Positions 26,109 to 36,256 of a DNA stretch of 64,000 bases are shown in pieces (position 1 is the first letter of the stretch; every line of letters begins with the position of its first letter). The DNA lies in contig NZ_BBJN01000008.1 in assembly GCF_000739555.1 (NCBI RefSeq), forward strand, positions 1 through 64,000. Direction: 5' to 3'. This DNA comes from Halolamina rubra (GTDB taxonomy: Archaea > Halobacteriota > Halobacteria > Halobacteriales > Haloferacaceae). A program made the translations under genes and the position numbers. The notes beneath the pieces are model-generated. The model had not been told where the DNA came from. It was given only the letters and a program-made list of their open reading frames with translations, and searched no databases.

Positions 26109-27422
26109 ATGTGGCCCGCGCCCGCGCCGGTCGTCGACGCGCTCACCCTCGGAGCGACGGCCGTCGGCAGCACCGTGGGCAGCGTCGCGGGCGTCCCGCT
26201 CGGCCCGCGGACCGACCCTGCACTCCTCCTCCCGGTCGTCGTCGCCACCGTCGCGGGTTGTCTGCTCGGCACCTGCTCGGGGCTAGTGCCCGGGCTGCAC
26301 GCCAACAACTTCGCGCTGCTGCTCGCGGGCGTGGCGCCGCACGTGCCCGTCGACCCGCTCGCCCTCGGTGCCGCGATGCTGGCCGCGGGCGTGGTCCATA
26401 CGTTCCTCGACATCGTCCCCTCGCTCGCGCTGGGCGTACCCGACGGCGCGATGGCGGCGGCCGCGCTCCCGGGCCACCGACTCGTCCTCCGCGGGCGGGG
26501 CCGCGAGGCGCTCAGGCTCTCCGCGCTGGGTTCGGGCGCCGCGGTCGCCGTCGCCACCCTGCTCGCCTTTCCCGTGACGTGGGCGATGCTCCGTCTCGCG
26601 CCGCTGCTCACACGGTGGTTCCCCGTCGTCGCCGCCGCGGTGCTCGCGCTCATGCTCGCGACCGAACCCTCCCACACGGCCCGGCTCGCCGGCCTACTCG
26701 CGTTCGGGCTCTCGACGGCGCTCGGCGCGATGGTTCTGGGACTCTCGCTCTCGGGCCCCGTCGCGGGTGGCGTGCTCGCCCCGCTGTTCGGCGGGCTGTT
26801 CGGCGCGCCCGTCCTGCTCGACGCGCTCCACGGCGGTGGGGTGCCCGAACAGGACGACGCGCAACTCGCGATGCCGCCCCTGGACCTCGGAATCTCCGCA
26901 GCCGCGGGCGGGCTCTCGGGGGCGGCTGTCGGCTACCTCCCGGGTGTCTCGGCGGGCGTCGCGGCGACCGTCTCGCTGCCCGCGGTGCCCGCGCGGAGCG
27001 ACCTCCGGGGGTTCGTCGTCGCCACCAGCGGCGCGAACAGCTCGACCGCGGTGTTCTCGCTGTTCGCACTCGTCGCCCTCGGCGCGCCGCGGTCGGGCGT
27101 GCTCGTGGCCGTCGACGACGCCGGGGTGCCGCTCTCGCTGTCGGTGCTCCTGCCGGTCGTCGTCGTCGCGGCCGCGACGGGGTTCGTGCTCGTCGGCTTG
27201 CTGGGCGACGCGGCGTTCCGGGTCGTCTCGCAACTCGATCAGCGACGACTGGCGCTCGTCGTTCTCGGACTGCTGGTCGTGCTCGCGGCGCTTTTCGCGG
27301 GAGTGGCGGGGATCGCGGTGTTCGCGCTCGCGACGCTCGTCGGGCTCATTGCGGTCCGGATCGGCGCGCGCCGGGTGTACCTCATGGGGGTGTTACTGGG
27401 CCCGTTGGCGCTCGGCCTCTAG
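26109..27422 (+). CDS. TctA/DUF112-like multi-pass permease
   Basis: A 437-residue, very hydrophobic protein with about 10-12 transmembrane helices. GLVPGLHANNFALLLAG near the N-terminus and GYLPGVSAGVAATVSLP in the middle are the paired P-G-(L/V) motifs of the tripartite tricarboxylate transporter large subunit (TctA, DUF112). No TctB or TctC partner lies nearby, as is usual for archaeal members. The substrate, perhaps an organic acid, is unknown. GC content is very high. Confidence 0.8.
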   Translation: MWPAPAPVVDALTLGATAVGSTVGSVAGVPLGPRTDPALLLPVVVATVAGCLLGTCSGLVPGLHANNFALLLAGVAPHVPVDPLALGAAMLAAGVVHTFLDIVPSLALGVPDGAMAAAALPGHRLVLRGRGREALRLSALGSGAAVAVATLLAFPVTWAMLRLAPLLTRWFPVVAAAVLALMLATEPSHTARLAGLLAFGLSTALGAMVLGLSLSGPVAGGVLAPLFGGLFGAPVLLDALHGGGVPEQDDAQLAMPPLDLGISAAAGGLSGAAVGYLPGVSAGVAATVSLPAVPARSDLRGFVVATSGANSSTAVFSLFALVALGAPRSGVLVAVDDAGVPLSLSVLLPVVVVAAATGFVLVGLLGDAAFRVVSQLDQRRLALVVLGLLVVLAALFAGVAGIAVFALATLVGLIAVRIGARRVYLMGVLLGPLALGL

Positions 27423-27435
27423 AGGGACGCGGAGG

Positions 27436-28380
27436 TCAGACCAGAATGTACGCGACCGCATAGGCCATACCGGCCAGCGTCACCGCGGCCAGCCCGGTCA
27501 GCGCGGCGCTGATCGCGTCTGGACGCTCGACGGCGACGTTCGGGAACTGAACCCGGGGGACGGCGCCGATCATCCCCACCGAGAGCACCGAGAACACGAA
27601 GTGGTAGGAGAAGTCGAGCGTCGGCGCCGGGATCGCCAGCGCGGCCAGCGCGTAGCCGACGCCGACGACGGCGCGGAAGTCGATCGCCTCGCGGACCGGG
27701 CGCTCCAGCAGCCACATCGCCACCAGCAGGCCGGCCCAGATCGCGGCGAGTTCGACGCCGAAGGCGCCCAGCAGGTGCAGCGTCGCGTCGTCGGCGAGCG
27801 CGACGCGCTCGGTCACCAGCGGCGCGTTCAGCGGGTAGAGGAAGGCGGGCGGCTCGCCGGTCGCGAGGTCGCCGAAGGGGTGAGAGAACAGGCCGACGAG
27901 GGCGGCCGCGAACGCCGCCCGCGGGCCGAACTCGGTGTACTGGCCCACGCCCTCCGCGACGGCGACGGCGGCGACGACGAACACGGCCATCACGGCGCCG
28001 CCCAGGGCGCCGCTGACCAGCGCCGCGACGGTTCCGAGGCCCGCGCCGAGGAGGACGGCGACGCCGAGCCACGCGGGCGCCTCGCGGCGGCGGCCGTGGA
28101 GCCACGCGCCGGCCATCGCGGCCGCGACGGGCGCGACCAGCAGCGAGTGGGTGATCGTGCGGTGGACGGCGGTGCTGGCGGCCCAGAACGAGCTCACGGT
28201 GCCCATCACGCCACCTTCGGCGCCGACGAGCCCCACGAGCGCGTACACCATGTCCACGTCGGGGACGGTGGCGAACGCGGCGGCGACGATGCCGAGCCGG
28301 AGGGCGACGCGGCGGTCGGCCAGCAGCGCCGCTGTCCCGCCGACGAGTGCGAACGCCAGCAGCGCGTGACCGACGAACAT
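27436..28380 (-). CDS. YdjM/DUF457-family membrane-bound metal-dependent hydrolase
   Basis: A 314-residue membrane protein with about eight helices. Family motifs are the N-terminal GHALLAFALVGG, PDVDMVY, HRTITHSLLVAPVAAA and FSHPFGDL, whose His and Asp residues probably bind a metal. The family is annotated as inner-membrane metal-dependent hydrolase; the substrate is unknown. It converges with the TctA-like gene, 13 bases apart. Confidence 0.88.
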   Translation of the reverse strand: MFVGHALLAFALVGGTAALLADRRVALRLGIVAAAFATVPDVDMVYALVGLVGAEGGVMGTVSSFWAASTAVHRTITHSLLVAPVAAAMAGAWLHGRRREAPAWLGVAVLLGAGLGTVAALVSGALGGAVMAVFVVAAVAVAEGVGQYTEFGPRAAFAAALVGLFSHPFGDLATGEPPAFLYPLNAPLVTERVALADDATLHLLGAFGVELAAIWAGLLVAMWLLERPVREAIDFRAVVGVGYALAALAIPAPTLDFSYHFVFSVLSVGMIGAVPRVQFPNVAVERPDAISAALTGLAAVTLAGMAYAVAYILV

Positions 28381-28436
28381 TGACGGAATTTCGGGGCTCG
28401 TGGTGATAAGCCTCTCGCCCAGCCCGATACGCCCTG

Positions 28437-29114
28437 CTACACCGTGGCACTACTCGATTCGTCCGTGCCGTCGTCGTCGGCGTCCTCTACCTCGTCGGCG
28501 GTCTCCGTTCCCTCGGCGTCATCGGTCTCGTCGATTTCCTCTGTCCCGTCGGCGTCGTCGACTGCCTCGGCGTCGGCGTCCTCGAGCTTCGTCCACTTCT
28601 TCTCGATCTCGGCGTTGCCCCGGACCACCGTGTCGTCGTTCTCGTCGAGGAAGCGCGTCTTCCGGAGTTCGATCGAGGTGACGGTGCCCGACACGTCGCC
28701 GACTTTCACCTCGTCGCCGGGCATGAAGTCCGGATCCCGGATGAGGTAGACGCCGGCGACGGCGTCGGCGATCATGTTCGACAGCGAGTAGGAGATTCCC
28801 AGCGCGAGGAAGCCGGCGGCGGTCCCCATCGACGCGGCGATCTGGTCCAGCCCGACGATCGAGAGGAAGGAGAGCGCGATCGCGAACCAGAGGAAGGCGG
28901 CGACGACGGTGCTCACGAAGCGTCGGTACACGTCCGACTCACTGGGCAGCGCGCGGTCGAGCGCCTCCCGGACGACGATCATCACGAGCTTCGCCAGCAC
29001 CGCCGCGATCAGCAGGAAGACGACCCCCGAGAGCACCCGCGGGATGGCGCCCGCGATCCCCTCGACGAACCGGTTGATCCCCTCCTCGATCAGCCCGAAC
29101 TGGAGCGCCAGCAT
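28437..29114 (-). CDS. Small MscS-type mechanosensitive channel
   Basis: A 225-residue protein with three transmembrane helices, the pore-lining TM3 Gly/Ala helix (GTAAGFLALGISYSLSNMIADAVAGVYLI) and the MscS beta domain (PGDEVKVGDVSGTVTSIELRKTRFLDENDDTVVRGNAEI). The last 60 residues are a highly acidic, low-complexity tail. It should open under membrane tension and release solutes on hypo-osmotic shock. Confidence 0.9.
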   Translation of the reverse strand: MLALQFGLIEEGINRFVEGIAGAIPRVLSGVVFLLIAAVLAKLVMIVVREALDRALPSESDVYRRFVSTVVAAFLWFAIALSFLSIVGLDQIAASMGTAAGFLALGISYSLSNMIADAVAGVYLIRDPDFMPGDEVKVGDVSGTVTSIELRKTRFLDENDDTVVRGNAEIEKKWTKLEDADAEAVDDADGTEEIDETDDAEGTETADEVEDADDDGTDESSSATV

Positions 29115-29244
29115 GGGCTAGCTCTCTCGGGTCGCGCGTAAAAAGGTGGGAGCCGATCGGTTGTCGTGCCGCTCGGACACGACCACGGCGTCGCGCGCTG
29201 AGGCCGGCGGACGGCGGCGCCGGCAGGTCACGAGCCGTGGTCGG

Positions 29245-29556
29245 TCAGGCGGCGCGGTGGACTTCGTACTCCCCGTCGTCGTCGACGCCGATGATCGCCC
29301 ACTCGCCCTCCGGCGCCTGTTCGTTCAGTCGTTCGTCGAGTTCGTCGACGCAGTCGGTCCACGTCACGAGGCATTCGAGGCCATACTCCCCGTCGAGGGT
29401 TCCCGGCTTCGTGGCGTCCTCCGCGCAGAGTGTCCGTACCCGGACGGATCGCCACTTCCGCTCCGCGACGAACTCCGGTCCGTCGCCGGAGACGGCGTAG
29501 CCGAGGCGTTCGAAGACGCTCCGTGCTTCCTCGTTCGGTGGAACCGTACGCACCAT
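29245..29556 (-). CDS. Small haloarchaeal protein (DUF7116-like)
   Basis: A 103-residue acidic protein. The beginning EEARSVFERLGYAVSGDGPEFVAERKWRSVRV and the end EWAIIGVDDDGEYEVHRAA match a conserved haloarchaeal small-protein family that I recall as DUF7116. There is no membrane segment or catalytic motif. It is single, between MscS and the toxin-antitoxin pair. Function unknown. Confidence 0.65.
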   Translation of the reverse strand: MVRTVPPNEEARSVFERLGYAVSGDGPEFVAERKWRSVRVRTLCAEDATKPGTLDGEYGLECLVTWTDCVDELDERLNEQAPEGEWAIIGVDDDGEYEVHRAA

Positions 29557-29744
29557 GCACGCGGCAGTTCGTCGGGAACTGTGTTAAGCGTGTGGGTGGT
29601 TACCACAGGCTGGTCCTGACGGCCGAAAGTGCGCGGGGTGGTCCCTCAGTATCTATCTTTCCGACTCACCAATTTACCGTGTTGTCGAACTCGGTCACTG
29701 GGTACACTTTACTAACAAATCGAAGAACGGCCTGAAGGCATTGC

Positions 29745-30230
29745 TCAGCAGAGACATTCGTGCCGTACTTGGCTTCCGTTGATCAAGTTTTGGTGGACTT
29801 TCGAGGCAAGTTCGTGCATCGCCTTCGCCTGCGCCTCGGTGGCCATTCCAAGTCTGTAGTACGTCTTTGTGCGATTCTGGTTCCACAGCTCAGCGAGCCG
29901 CGTACCGAACTGTTCGTCGTAGAGGCCGACCTCGGCGCCTCGCTGGTACAGTCGGCGGTGACTACTAATCACTTCAGAGGGCTCCATCGCGCCGTCGTGG
30001 ATCAGTCGGAACTGGATTGACCGCTCTACTGCGACAAACGACGACTCGATGACGACAGTGTAGTAGCCGTCGTTGAGCAAGCGAGACGCAGCCGCCAACA
30101 GCCGACACGCTCGCCGGAGTTGGACCAATTCAGCTTCTTCGACATCCAGCCCCGTTTCGATGTTCTTCGGTGACCGCTCGAAGCTGCGTTCGGCTGCATC
30201 CAACGCTTCCACAACGTCACTGTTCTCCAT
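29745..30230 (-). CDS. HEPN-domain protein, toxin partner of MNT
   Basis: A 161-residue all-helical HEPN protein encoded right after a nucleotidyltransferase gene, with a 14-base overlap, the hallmark of HEPN-MNT modules. HEPN toxins are RNases using an Rx4-6H motif. Here the expected site reads R120-TKTYY (NRTKTYYRLG), with Tyr where the His would be, so classical catalysis may be altered. The order (MNT first, HEPN second) and the translational coupling suggest MNT neutralises HEPN, as in MntA/HepT, where the toxin is AMPylated on Tyr. Composition is AT-richer than in the flanking genes, which suggests transfer. Confidence 0.85.
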   Translation of the reverse strand: MENSDVVEALDAAERSFERSPKNIETGLDVEEAELVQLRRACRLLAAASRLLNDGYYTVVIESSFVAVERSIQFRLIHDGAMEPSEVISSHRRLYQRGAEVGLYDEQFGTRLAELWNQNRTKTYYRLGMATEAQAKAMHELASKVHQNLINGSQVRHECLC

Positions 30231-30888
30231 TAGTCAACACCTCCGCACGAACCTCGGATAGTTCGTCCGATCCCACAATAGTGATACTGTCTTCGAACTG
30301 TTCGCGGAGTCGGTTACCGATCCGTTTCGCGCTATCCGTTGATTCGACCAGTGTCTCGAATTCGAATCGGTTGCCGTCGAATTTCGTCGCTTCCAGATCG
30401 CTCACGATCCCTTGGACGGTGCGTCGTGCCTGCGTCCGGTCGGCATCAACGAAGACCAGTAAATCGATGTCACTCGTCCGGTCAGCCTCACCACGGGCAA
30501 CGCTCCCGAAGAGAACGATCCCGACTAACTCAGCGATTTCTTCTTCGGTTCGTTCGACGAATGCACGAACCGGCTTCTGGAACTCCGGCTGCGGGATCGA
30601 AAGCACCGGATCTGGTTTCGTCAGTCGGTCCCGGTTGATACTCACGTACTGTTTTCGTCCGTCCCTCCGAGTCTGAATCGGACCGAGTTCCTTCAGGAGC
30701 GAAACGGCTTTCGAAACAGATGCTTGGTTCGCATCGATCATCTCTGCGAGTTGGTTCACGGTGAACTCGTTGTAGGGTTCCTCAACGAGGAGGGCGAGAA
30801 CGTCCTGCATCGCCTGATATCTGAAGACACGCTCCTCCGGAAATGGGTACTCCAGAGCAACTGTAGTTCTCTCTTTCCTATTAGGCAT
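30217..30888 (-). CDS. Winged-helix-nucleotidyltransferase (MNT) antitoxin
   Basis: A 223-residue fusion. Residues about 22-88 are a winged helix (NEFTVNQLAEMIDANQASVSKAVSLLKELGPIQ). Residues about 115-215 form a minimal nucleotidyltransferase with GSVARG at 128-133 and D140/D142 in SDIDLLVF, all needed residues present. It should bind its own promoter through the N-terminal domain and modify the HEPN toxin. ATG at 30888 is chosen because it lies 27 bases after a TTTATC box and next to a palindromic operator; a longer frame upstream would cover that promoter. Confidence 0.88.
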   Translation of the reverse strand: MPNRKERTTVALEYPFPEERVFRYQAMQDVLALLVEEPYNEFTVNQLAEMIDANQASVSKAVSLLKELGPIQTRRDGRKQYVSINRDRLTKPDPVLSIPQPEFQKPVRAFVERTEEEIAELVGIVLFGSVARGEADRTSDIDLLVFVDADRTQARRTVQGIVSDLEATKFDGNRFEFETLVESTDSAKRIGNRLREQFEDSITIVGSDELSEVRAEVLTNGEQ

Positions 30889-30907
30889 ACTATTCCTATT
30901 AGGAATA
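30875..30907 (-). promoter_or_regulatory. Double palindromic operator over the MNT start
   Basis: TATTCCTA-T-TAGGAATA (30891-30907) is a near-perfect palindrome. Its core TTCCTATTAGG repeats at 30875-30885, 18 bases away, inside codons 2-5 of the MNT gene. A TATA-like TTTATC lies at 30914-30919. A repressor bound to both copies would block start-site access. The MNT's own winged helix is the obvious candidate. Confidence 0.78.
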
Positions 30908-31032
30908 TATCGTGATAAACCCAGGGGTCTGTTGAAACCCCAATCGGAGATCGTGACCGAAGGGCAGGTCATCCGGTAGCCACAATCCCTGCAACGCTAT
31001 CTCACCGTCCTCGAAAAAGTAAAACGAAACCG

Positions 31033-34000
31033 TCAGTCGTCGGTCACCGCCGAGGCCGTCGACCCGGTCGCGGGCGCGTCGTTGACGGCCGCGGGCGGGC
31101 TGTCGCGCACGTCCTCGCGACCCTCCTCCTCGATCACGCGGCTGTACGCGTCGGGCATCACCTTCGTGAACGCCGAGCACGTTGCCGGCCAGTCCGCGAG
31201 CAGGTCGCTCGCGCGCTCGCTGTCGGTCCGGGCGACGTGGTTCTCGAGCAGCCGGCGGAGCACCCGCTCGTCCTTCTCAGCCAACTCCGAGAGCGTCACC
31301 ATCCCCGTGTTGGCGCGGGCCGCGAGCTCGCCGTCGGGGTCGTGGACGTACGCGACGCCGCCGGACATTCCCGCAGCGAAGTTCGTCCCCGTCTCGCCCA
31401 GCACGGCGACGATGCCGCCGGTCATGTACTCACAGCCGTGGTCGCCGACGCCCTCGACGACCGCGGTCGCGCCGGAGTTGCGCACCGCGAACCGCTCGCC
31501 GGCGCGGCCGTTGACGTACAGCTCGCCGTCGGTCGCGCCGTAGAGCGCGACGTTGCCGACGACGACGTTCTCGGCCGGGTCGAACGCCGCGCGGTCGGGC
31601 GGGCGGACCGTGAGCCGGCCGCCGGCGAGCCCCTTGCCGACGTAGTCGTTGGCCGCGCCCGTCAGGTCGAGCGAGACGCCCTGCTTGCAGAACGCGCCGA
31701 AGGACTGGCCCGCAGTCCCGGTCAGGCCCAACTGGATCGTCCCGTCTAGGAGGCCGTCGAGGCCGACGCGATCGGCGATCTCGCCGGAGAGCAGCGTCCC
31801 CACTGCGCGGTCGGCGTTGCTCACCTCGCGGTCGAGGCGGACCGACTCCCCGTGCTCGATCGCCGGCTCGACCGCGTCGAGCAGATCGCGGTCGAAGTGG
31901 TCGTCGACGCCCGGGTGATCCTGCTCGCGGACTTTGTGCCGCGGCTCGGGGCCGGGATCGGCGAGGATCGGCGAGAGGTCGAGCTGGTCGGCCCGCGGGT
32001 GGCCGGTCTCGCGCTGGCTCAGCAGCGCCGGGCGGCCGATCAGGTCGTCGAGTTCGGTGACGCCCAGTTCGGCCATGATCTCGCGGAGCTCGCGGGCGAC
32101 GAACGTCATGTAGTTCACCACGTGGTCGGGCTCGCCGGGGAAGCGGTCGCGCAGGTCGGGGTCCTGCGTGGCGACACCTACCGGGCAGGTGTTCTCGTGA
32201 CACTGGCGCGCCATCACGCAGCCTGAGCTGACCAGCGACCCCGTGCCGAACACGTACTCCTCGGCGCCCAGCGCGGCGGCGACGGCCACGTCGCGGCCGG
32301 TTTTGAAGCCGCCGTCGACGCTCAGCCGGACGCGGTCGCGCATGCCGGTCATCCGGAGGAACTGGTTGGCCTCGGCCAGCCCCAGCTCCCAGGGGAGCCC
32401 CGCGTTCTTGATCGAGGTCTTCGGCGACGCGCCCGTGCCGCCGGAGTGGCCCGAGACGTGCAGCACGTCGGCGTTCGCTTTGGCGACGCCGGCGGCGATA
32501 GTGCCGATCCCGTCCTCCGAGACCAGCTTCACGTTCACGTCGGCGTCGGGGTTGGCCGACTTCAGGTCGAAGATCAGCTGTTTCAGGTCCTCGATCGAGT
32601 AGATGTCGTGCAGCGGCGGCGGCGAGATGAGGCCGACGCCGGGCGTCGCGTAGCGCACGTGGGCGATCATCTCGTTCACCTTCTCGCCGGGGAGGTGGCC
32701 GCCCTCACCGGGCTTCGACCCCTGGGCCATCTTGATCTGGATCTCCTCGGCGTCGGCGAGTAGTCGGTGGTGACGCCGAAGCGCCCCGAGGCGACCTGCT
32801 TGACCTCGCAGCCGCGCTCGGTGTCGAAGCGCTCGGGCGGCTCGCCGCCCTCGCCGGTGTTGGCCTTCCCCCCGGTCCGGCTCATCGCGACGGCGTTGTT
32901 CTCGTGGGCCTCGGGCGAGAGGCTGCCCAGGCTCATCGCGGCAGTCGAGAACCGCTCGACGATGGACTCGATCGGTTCCACGTCGTCGACGGCGACGGGC
33001 TCGCGGTCGCTCTCGAACGCGAGCAGGCCCCGGAGCGTTTCGGGGCTGCCGCCGTCGCCCTCGACGAGGTCGACGAACTCCTCGTAGATCTCGTAGTCGT
33101 TCCCCCGCACGGCCTGCTGGATCGTCCCCGTCGTCTTCCGGTTCCAGCCGTGGCTGATCCCGTCGGTGCGGCTCTCGTACTCGCCCTGGCGTTCGAGCTC
33201 CGGCTCGTCGCCGTCGCTGTCGGCGGCGCCCTGTCGGCCGTCACCGAACCCCACGCCGTGGCACCCGCGCAATTCGGCCTCGAGCTGGTCGAGCGTGATC
33301 CCGCCCGTCCGGATGCGGGTGCCCTCGAAGTACTCTGCGACGAGCTCGTCGTCGAGCCCGACGGCCTCGAACACCTGCGCGCCCTGGTAGCTCTCGACCG
33401 TCGAGATCCCCATCTTGGCCATGGTCTTCAGCAGGCCGTCCTCGAGCGCGTCGACGTAGGCCGCGATCGCCGCCTCGCGGTCGGCGCCGTCGGGGCCGGC
33501 GACGCGGTCCTCGATGGTCTCGTAGGCGAGGTAGGGGTTCACCGCGCCCGCGCCGTAGCCCACCAGCGTCGCGAGGTGGTGGACCTCGCGCGGGTCGCCG
33601 GACTCGACGACGAGGCCGGCGTGGTTCCGGAGCCCGTTCCGGACCAGCGAGTGGTGGACCGCGCCCGTCGCGAGCAGGCTCGGGATCGCCAGTCGGTCCG
33701 GGCCGACCCGACGGTCCGAGAGCACGACGATGTCGGCGCCGTGCTCGATCGCCGCGGCGGCGTCGGCGCGCAGCTTCTCGACGGCGGTTTCGAGGTCGGT
33801 GTCGGGGTCGAACGTCGTGTCGACGACGGTCGTCGAGAGCGCGTCGTCGTCGCCGTCGAGCTCCTTGATGCGCTCGGTGGTGGCGTCGGTGAGCACGGGC
33901 GAGTCGAGCACGAGCTGGCGCGCGTGGGCGGCTGACTCGTCCAGCAGGTTGCGCTGGTGGCCGAGTCGCGTCTCGAGGGAGGTGACCAGCTCCTCGCGGA

Positions 34001-35579
34001 TGTAGTCGATCGGCGGGTTGGACACCTGCGCGAACAGCTGCTTGAAGTAGCTGAACAGGGGGCGCTCGTGGTCGGCCAGCACCGAGAGCGGCGTGTCGTC
34101 GCCCATCGAGCCGACAGGGTCTTTCCCGTCGCGGGCCATCGGTTCGAGCAGGTGCTCCAGCTGGTCGTGCGTGTAGCCGAAGGCGGCCTGCCGGGGGCGG
34201 AGCGCGTCGTCGTCGCCGCGCGGCGCGAACGAGTCGCGCTCGGGAACGCGGCGCTGTTCCGCCTCGACCCACTCGGCGTACCGCTCGTCGGCGAGGTCGT
34301 CGAACACCTCGTCGTCGGGGACGATCCGGCCCGCTTCGGGGTCGGCGACCAGCAGCTGGCCGGGCGAGAGCCGCTCGCGCTGCTCGATGGTCTCGGGGTC
34401 GGTGTCGAGCGCGCCGACCTCCGAGGACATGATCAGGCGGCCCTCCGTCGTCACATCGTAGCGACAGGGCCGGAGGCCGTTGCGGTCCAGCGCGGCGGCG
34501 ACTTTCTGCCCGTCGGTGGCGACGACCAGCGCGGGGCCGTCCCACGGCTCGATCAGGCTGGCGTGGTAGTCGTAGAACGCGGTGCGCTCGGGCGACATCG
34601 CGTCGTCGCCGCGGTACGCCTCGGGGATCAGCATCCGGAGCGCGTGCTCGACGCTGCGGCCGGTGCTCGTGAGCAGTTCGAGCGTGTTGTCGACGCTGGC
34701 GGTGTCTGACTGCTCCGGGTCGTCGACGATCGGCTTGAGCGTCTCCAGGTCGTCGCCGAACGCGTCGGCCGCGAGGTCGGTCTCGCGGGCGCGCATCCAG
34801 TTGACGTTCCCCCGGATCGTGTTGAACTCGCCGTTGTGGACGATCCCGCGGTACGGGTGGGCGAGATGCCAGGCCCCGAGCGTGTTGGTCGAGAACCGCG
34901 CGTGGACGAGTGCGATCTCGGACTCGACGCGCTCGTCGCGCAGGTCCGGGTAGTAGTCGGCGAGCTGGTCGCTGGTGAGCAGCCCCTTGTACACGAGGCG
35001 CTCCCGGTCGAGCGAGCAGACGTAGAACCGTTCGGCGCCCGGGGGCTCCGCGTCGGCGACGGCGTGTTCCAGCTCCTTGCGCGCGACGTAGAGCGCGCGG
35101 TCGAACGCCGCGTCGTCGATCCCGTCGGGCGCGACGAACACCTGCCACACGTCGGGCTCGGAGTCGACGGCGGTCTCGCCCAGCGGATCGTTGTTCGTGG
35201 GCACGTCGCGCCAGGCGACGGTCGACACGTCGTGGGCGGCGAGGGTGGTTTCGAAGCGGTCCTGCAACCCGGCCCGGGCGTCGGCGTCGTCGGGCATGAA
35301 CACGCTCCCGACCGCGTACGTCTCCGGGAGGTCGGCGTCGACGACGGCTTCGAAGAAGCGATCGGGGCGCTGGAGCATGATGCCCGCGCCGTCGCCGGTG
35401 TCGGGGTCGGCGCCGGTCGCGCCGCGGTGTTCCAGGTTACTCAGCAGTTCGAGCGCGTCGGCCACCGTGCGGTGGGACGGCCCGCCGTCGAGGTCGACGA
35501 CGGCGCCGACGCCGCAGTTCGACCGCGCCTCGGTCGGGTCCGCGAGGCGCGTGGCTCTGTTCGTGGTAACGTTTGACAC
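31033..35579 (-). CDS. gltB: Glutamate synthase large subunit, with a one-base frameshift
   Basis: Makes glutamate from glutamine and 2-oxoglutarate. Domains in order: class II amidotransferase (nucleophile in SNCGVGAVVDL after a short propeptide), central domain, FMN-binding synthase domain, 3Fe-4S cysteines (CVMARQCHENTCPVG) and the C-terminal Gly-rich helix domain. At about 32760 the frame changes: GVTTDY is followed by SPTPRR instead of LADAEEIQIKMAQG. One added C in the TACTC run (minus strand) restores a 1515-residue protein. The start is GTG at 35579, about 28 bases after a TTTAT box. No small subunit is adjacent, as in ferredoxin-type archaeal enzymes. The shift is probably a sequence error. 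Confidence 0.9.
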
Positions 35580-35716
35580 GGTTGTGTAGTGGGAGAACAC
35601 CGCATGGTTTATGAGCCTGTCCCTAGTAACACTCCTAACTTTCGTGAAGGATCGACGTAGCGGCTCGCACACCCCCGAAACGTTGATAACTGTGTGTCGT
35701 GTTACCACGGGTGTAG

Positions 35717-35896
35717 ATGCCCGACACGAAAACCGGTCGCGAACGGAAAGGGCGGAACAAACGCCGGCAGTTGGAGTCCCGGCTCGCCTCCCGGGACGCG
35801 GAGACGGAGTTCGACGCCGAGGAGCTCCCCGAGCCCGACGCGGCCGACGCCGAGTACCTGGTGGATCCGGACGGGGGTGAGCTCTCCGAGAACTGA
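35717..35896 (+). CDS. Small conserved basic/acidic haloarchaeal protein
   Basis: A 59-residue protein, MPDTKTGRERKGRNKRRQLE at the start, then an acidic half ending GGELSEN. The basic first third and acidic remainder are seen in a small family in haloarchaea. It is divergent from gltB. The basic segment could contact nucleic acid. No function is known. Confidence 0.62.
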   Translation: MPDTKTGRERKGRNKRRQLESRLASRDAETEFDAEELPEPDAADAEYLVDPDGGELSEN

Positions 35897-35983
35897 TCGC
35901 CCACCTGCCGCCGACCAGTTCCTCTCCTCACCGCCTGCCGCACTGCCGTTTTCCGACTCGTACTCACGTCGTCGCCGAGTCGC

Positions 35984-36034
35984 GCCGACCAGTCGTCGAC
36001 GCCGACCAATCGTCGACGCCGGGTCGCCGTCGAC
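35984..36034. repeat. Three tandem 17-bp repeats
   Basis: Units at 35984-36000, 36001-36017 and 36018-36034 share GCCGACCA-TCGTCGAC, the last being more diverged. They lie in the 360-base gap between the small protein and the thermosome gene. The core matches the minisatellite at 15.2-15.6 kb in reverse orientation. The rest of the gap (35897-36222) shows nothing else. Confidence 0.7.
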
Positions 36035-36222
36035 GCCTGTTGCTGTCTCACCGAGCAGCCGCTCGCTCTCGCTGCCGACGGAGTACATAAAGACGCCAAA
36101 ACGCGTTCGCTTGTGGCATGGTAAACTGGCGCACGATTCCGCCCGGTCGGACCGCTTGCATCCGGTTTCCAGCGGTGAGTCGCTCTCGACCGACGCCGGC
36201 TCACCCCACACGCTACGACAGA

Positions 36223-36230
36223 TTTATATA
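36223..36230 (+). promoter_or_regulatory. Thermosome TATA box
   Basis: TTTATATA lies 27-34 bases before the ATG at 36257, implying a near-leaderless transcript. It is one of the strongest TATA matches in the window, fitting a highly expressed, heat-inducible gene. Confidence 0.7.
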
Positions 36231-36256
36231 GAACCACGGACAATCCATCGTTGACC

